From Betaproteobacteria bacterium TMED156 (GTDB lineage: Bacteria; Pseudomonadota; Gammaproteobacteria; Burkholderiales; Burkholderiaceae_A), in NCBI GenBank assembly GCA_002171155.1, contig NHHF01000133.1, positions 1 through 8,062 of the forward strand: a stretch of 8,062 bases of DNA, read 5' to 3'. How positions within the stretch are numbered: the stretch's first letter is position 1; the number at the start of each line of letters is the position of its first letter. Shown here piece after piece: positions 5,544-8,062 of the stretch. Below the pieces are notes generated by a model, which was not told the origin of the DNA, made no database searches, and was given only the letters and a program-made list of their open reading frames with translations. The translations under genes were made by a program, and so were the position numbers.

Positions 5544-5863
5544 GGATTCAGTATCTGTTTGTTTATGGGTCACTGAAACCAGGTGAAAAAGCTCATCATT
5601 ACTTTGATCAAATTCAAGGAATATGGTGTGATGCTTATTGTTTTGGAAATTGGATAGATGATATTGATATTGGATATCCCATAATATCACTTGATACAAA
5701 CGGAGAAAAAATTGAAGGTAAACTGTTTCATTCAAATCAATTGCAAAACATAATCAAGGAAATTGATCAATATGAAGGAGAAGAATACAAAAGAGTAATC
5801 ACAAAAATACATCTTAATAACGGGTCATCAGTGAAAGCTTTTATTTATGAGAAAAAAAGGTAA
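5540..5863 (+). CDS. Gamma-glutamylcyclotransferase-like (AIG2/GGACT fold) protein
   Basis: A 107-residue cytoplasmic protein of the GGCT-like/AIG2 family. The N-terminal strand ends in the substrate-loop signature V-Y-G-S-L (8-12) followed by K-P-G. A GYPIIS segment (45-50), a G-E-K-I-E-G-K-L-F strand (55-63) and D-x-Y-E-G-E-E-Y-x-R (76-85) follow; E79 is the expected catalytic glutamate. Family members cyclise gamma-glutamyl groups to 5-oxoproline from gamma-glutamyl amino acids, glutathione or gamma-glutamylamines; which substrate applies cannot be read from this sequence, and several family members have unknown activity. The start overlaps the preceding membrane-peptide gene by 4 bases, placing it last in the cytochrome c/cupredoxin cluster. 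A link between copper stress and glutathione turnover is conceivable but speculative. A strong hairpin follows at 5990-6026. Confidence 0.85.
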   Translation: MRIQYLFVYGSLKPGEKAHHYFDQIQGIWCDAYCFGNWIDDIDIGYPIISLDTNGEKIEGKLFHSNQLQNIIKEIDQYEGEEYKRVITKIHLNNGSSVKAFIYEKKR

Positions 5864-5989
5864 TTAAAATCTTACTTCATTTAAATAATTTATATGCTTA
5901 TATAAAAATTGCCTTAAGTATTTAGTTATAAATCTTACTGATAATTCAATAACTGTTAATGGTTCAAACAAATTTATTTTAGTAAAATT

Positions 5990-6026
5990 ATCTAACCTCC
6001 TTAATCATAAGATCAGGAGGTTAGAT
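5990..6026. terminator. Bidirectional hairpin terminator between convergent genes
   Basis: A perfect 12-bp stem (ATCTAACCTCCT at 5990-6001 pairing with AGGAGGTTAGAT at 6015-6026) has a 13-base loop. On the plus strand it is followed by TTTAT (6027-6031); on the minus strand it is followed by AATTTTACT. It sits between the plus-strand gene ending at 5863 and the minus-strand gene ending at 6035, so it can terminate both clusters. Confidence 0.8.
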
Positions 6027-6034
6027 TTTATAAC

Positions 6035-6334
6035 TTACCATTTGTTTTCAAAAATTGTGTATCCGCCACTACCGTTTGGTGTGATTGAGCCAAAAGTTGA
6101 TCCATTTGGACCTGTGATATTGTAGTTATAACCACCGCCATATGATGGTGATGCAGAACCAAAATAACTTCCATCGCTTCCATATGAATTAATACTTAGA
6201 CCACCGCCAAATGAAGGTGTAATCGTTGTAGTTTGCCAGTCAGCAAAGGCAGATTGTGTCATCACTGAACTTGCTAAAGTTGTTGCCAAAACTAGCATTG
6301 ATACTGAGATTAATGCTGTTTTTATTTTTGGCAT
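6035..6334 (-). CDS. Small secreted glycine-rich protein with 23-residue repeats
   Basis: A 99-residue exported protein of unrecognised family. A classical signal peptide spans residues 1-31 (KIK, then a hydrophobic core, then QSAFA before DW). The mature part is low-complexity but regular: residues 39-61, 62-84 and the partial 85-99 are tandem repeats of a 23-residue unit, pattern [TS]-P-S-[FY]-G-G-G ... G-[SP]-[DN]-G-S-x-[FT]... with FGS near the end, rich in Gly, Ser, Tyr and Asn. The protein contains no cysteine and ends in FENKW. Such units suggest short beta-strands with Gly turns, as in beta-solenoid or surface-fibre proteins; this is inference. It starts 12 bases after the PrsW-like gene stop and ends just before the shared terminator, so it is the last gene of the minus-strand cluster. 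Possible roles are an envelope or secreted structural peptide, or a substrate or ligand of its neighbours. Confidence 0.75.
   Translation of the reverse strand: MPKIKTALISVSMLVLATTLASSVMTQSAFADWQTTTITPSFGGGLSINSYGSDGSYFGSASPSYGGGYNYNITGPNGSTFGSITPNGSGGYTIFENKW
6132..6219 (-). repeat. Two imperfect 19-bp direct repeats inside the glycine-rich gene
   Basis: CCACCGCCATATGATGGTG (6132-6150) and CCACCGCCAAATGAAGGTG (6201-6219) differ at 2 of 19 positions and are 69 bases apart, exactly 23 codons. They encode the P-S-[FY]-G-G-G part of two protein repeat units. They are also noticeably GC-richer than their surroundings, consistent with an internal duplication. Confidence 0.85.
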
Positions 6335-6346
6335 AAAATGAATTAG

Positions 6347-7150
6347 TTATGCATTAATAATTGTGTAAATAAAAATTACACCTACAAAAGTTGCCCCAAT
6401 AGATAAAACGATTTCTGAGGGTTGTGGCATTCTTTTTATTTGTTTTTGATTAATGTTTTCTTTTAAATTTTTAAAAATAAATCTGCTGCGTATTAAAAAT
6501 CCGATGATTAGAACATATATCCACCAAGATGAAATATTCTCTGAAAATAAAATATAATCATAGAATCCGTGCAAACAAACGGGGAATAGTAATGCCAAAA
6601 TAAGATTCAATTTATGATTATTTTTTCCAAATACTGCATCAATTAAAAAGAAGCCCATCATTACACCGGCTAAAGCATGGAGTAGTACAGCGGATAATGA
6701 TCGGATGATTGCAACAAATACGGCCTCATCATAACCTTTATTATTCAAAGCCGAGACCACGTATTCCCAGTTTTCATATAAGGCAAACCCAAGAGATGCT
6801 GCTACACCATAAACTACGGCATCCATTGGTTCATCAAACTCGTCTAAATGCAAGCAATAAAAAACTAGAACAAAAAATTTAAATAATTCTTCTAAAAAAG
6901 CTGCTCTAAAGAAGGACTGGTAAAAGTTTTCAGCTGCAACCGTATGATGATAATTTTTTCCAATCTCTTCAACTAGAGGAATTAGTAAACTAATTGGAAA
7001 AATAGTACTGATACCTAAAAAGATTGTAATAAATACAATTCTAGGCGGTTCTGGAAAGCTGTCTTTTTTGTAAACATAATACATGACCAATGCCACTGGG
7101 ATGATGGCATAGATTGATACATATAAATAGTTAGTAGTATAAGCTCCCAA
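6347..7150 (-). CDS. PrsW-family intramembrane metalloprotease
   Basis: A 267-residue polytopic membrane protein, normal length for the family. Hydrophobic segments occur near 8-26, 38-60, 84-100, 108-125, 146-170, 180-200, 208-222 and 246-265. Family motifs are present: E87-E88-L-F-K91 (EExxK), D106-E-P-M-D ... YG-V-A-A-S-L-G-F-A-L-Y-E-N127, H158-x-x-x-G (LLHALAGVMMGF), and H194-G-F-Y-D; the glutamates and two histidines are the probable zinc ligands and catalytic residues. PrsW of Bacillus subtilis performs site-1 cleavage of the anti-sigma factor RsiW; substrates of most relatives are unknown. The start is a TTG directly after two in-frame stops; AAAGG lies about 10 bases upstream, inside the preceding gene's end, and the next ATG (M23) would lose the first helix. 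It is the middle gene of a tight cluster with gaps of 3 bp upstream and 12 bp downstream. No sigma/anti-sigma gene is visible here. Confidence 0.88.
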   Translation of the reverse strand: MGAYTTNYLYVSIYAIIPVALVMYYVYKKDSFPEPPRIVFITIFLGISTIFPISLLIPLVEEIGKNYHHTVAAENFYQSFFRAAFLEELFKFFVLVFYCLHLDEFDEPMDAVVYGVAASLGFALYENWEYVVSALNNKGYDEAVFVAIIRSLSAVLLHALAGVMMGFFLIDAVFGKNNHKLNLILALLFPVCLHGFYDYILFSENISSWWIYVLIIGFLIRSRFIFKNLKENINQKQIKRMPQPSEIVLSIGATFVGVIFIYTIINA

Positions 7151-7153
7151 TTA

Positions 7154-8059
7154 TTATTTACCTTTAGATTTTCCTTTAAATAATCTTTTAACAAAACTAC
7201 CTAAAGCAAGGAAAGGTATTAAGATTACAAACCAGAATTTCTTAAGTAATCCTAATATTACAGCTAAGACACCAGGTTTAACTGCTTTAAGACCAAGTGA
7301 AGTAGCTAATAAAGCACCAATTCCAACAGCAGCAACTTTATCGCCTGACTTCCAATCAGTATATTTTTCATCTTTATTATATTTATATTTTTTAGACATA
7401 TCCTTTAATAAGATAGGACTGTAACTTTGAGGACTGCTCACAAGTGAAATTTCAGTATATCCTCTTCTACCAAGAGTAATAATTTTTGAGTCAATTGAAC
7501 TTTGGCCATCTGACCATTTAACTAATATAGAATAGTATACTTGGTTATTTCTCTTATCTAATGTTGGCTTTTCATTCCACTGCATGCTGGCGACAGTTTC
7601 TAAGCCTTTAGATGCTCTTGCTGGATTATTGTCTTTTGCAATTGTACGTCTTTCTTTAATAAAATCATTTGCATTAACTTTAGCCCAATCATCAATTTTT
7701 ATTAATCCACTGTCACGAAATTTAAAATCATAATAATAACCCCTTTTTGTGTTCTCTGCATAGATATCAGTTGGTATTTCAACACCATTATTCCAATATA
7801 AAATTTGTCTGGCATCCTCACCTTTGAGTACGTAGTATTCATCATTAAAATAAATTGAAGCCTTGGCCTTATCATGACTGATGTACCCAGGACCTTTCTT
7901 CCATTTTAATTTAGCAATTTTTTCTGTAAATTCTTTATCAGTTTTTGGAACACTATAATCAAATGCATTTGCAAAATTAATAATCAGAAAAAAAGTTAGA
8001 AATAAACTTACTAGAATTGTCTTAAGTGCATTCATTTTAGATCTTTTAGATAATTTCAT
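7154..8059 (-). CDS. DUF2167 family membrane-anchored protein
   Basis: A protein of up to 301 residues matching the DUF2167 family (COG4714, 'membrane-anchored protein'). A signal peptide ends near N-F-A-N-A-F (28-33). The body shows the family layout: G-P-G-Y-I-S (56-61), W161-N-E-K-P-T-L-D168 followed by N-Q-V-Y-Y-S, then L-G-R-R-G-Y (196-201), and near the C-terminus K-S-G-D-K-V-A-A-x-G-I (237-247), leading into a hydrophobic region (about 243-288) and a basic tail KRLFKGKSKGK. It should lie mostly in the periplasm with a C-terminal membrane anchor. The molecular function of the family is unknown. The first ATG (8059) gives a basic 8-residue extension; ATG at 8035 (M9) gives a more typical signal peptide with AAAGATCTAAA upstream, so the true start is uncertain. 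The frame is still open at the window edge. It is first in the cluster with the PrsW-like gene, 3 bp away. Confidence 0.82.
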   Translation of the reverse strand: MKLSKRSKMNALKTILVSLFLTFFLIINFANAFDYSVPKTDKEFTEKIAKLKWKKGPGYISHDKAKASIYFNDEYYVLKGEDARQILYWNNGVEIPTDIYAENTKRGYYYDFKFRDSGLIKIDDWAKVNANDFIKERRTIAKDNNPARASKGLETVASMQWNEKPTLDKRNNQVYYSILVKWSDGQSSIDSKIITLGRRGYTEISLVSSPQSYSPILLKDMSKKYKYNKDEKYTDWKSGDKVAAVGIGALLATSLGLKAVKPGVLAVILGLLKKFWFVILIPFLALGSFVKRLFKGKSKGK

Positions 8060-8062
8060 AAT

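Noticed and set aside
5523..5735. Minus-strand 70-codon open frame
   Set aside because: It is antisense to the GGCT-like gene and the end of the membrane peptide; a shadow of the real frames.
1..8062. CRISPR array, tRNA or rRNA genes, transposase or insertion-sequence ends
   Set aside because: No regularly spaced repeats, cloverleaf-like fold, rRNA motif, transposase motif or terminal inverted repeats were seen.

Overview
The window is AT-rich (roughly 30% G+C by eye), densely packed, and almost free of Shine-Dalgarno motifs. Gene content is typical of a streamlined marine alphaproteobacterium: a YbbP-type permease, two photolyase/cryptochrome genes, a cytochrome c plus cupredoxin pair, and a DUF2167 protein. 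A SAR11-like or similarly reduced surface-ocean lineage is the best guess. This is inference; no rRNA or marker gene is present.

Layout. (1) Positions 2-292 (+) hold the C-terminal end of a YbbP/FtsX-type ABC permease, whose stop codon abuts the stop of a full-length photolyase/cryptochrome on the minus strand (293-1747). (2) A 192-bp divergent spacer separates that gene from a second flavoprotein gene (1940-3088, +), which begins directly with the FAD-binding domain and carries an unusual alpha/beta tail. (3) Four bases later comes a HAD-family phosphatase (3093-3758) broken by a single in-frame TAA inside its catalytic motif I; all later motifs are intact. (4) A very acidic 65-residue HTH-like protein lies on the minus strand (3785-3982). 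(5) A 370-bp gene-free stretch follows, with three consecutive perfect stem-loops, the last followed by T's; it could encode a small RNA. (6) A plus-strand cluster runs cytochrome c (4353-4841), CopI-like cupredoxin (4843-5352), a 57-residue two-span membrane peptide (5370-5543) and a gamma-glutamylcyclotransferase-like protein (5540-5863). (7) A strong bidirectional hairpin terminator (5990-6026) separates this from a tightly packed minus-strand cluster, read from right to left: DUF2167 membrane-anchored protein (8059-7154), PrsW-type intramembrane protease (7150-6347) and a small secreted glycine-rich 23-residue-repeat protein (6334-6035).

How the genes may work together. The two flavoproteins suggest light-dependent DNA repair or blue-light sensing, as expected in sunlit water. 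Cytochrome c plus the CopI-like cupredoxin suggests periplasmic copper handling or electron transfer, possibly linked to thiol metabolism through the last gene. The DUF2167-PrsW-repeat protein cluster looks like an envelope module in which a membrane protease is co-expressed with two exported proteins; no function is established for it. The most notable observations are the nonsense codon in the HAD motif I, the altered flavin-pocket residues of the full-length photolyase, the antenna-less partner with its extra C-terminal domain, the overlooked 57-residue gene, the possible small RNA, and the PrsW-linked repeat protein.
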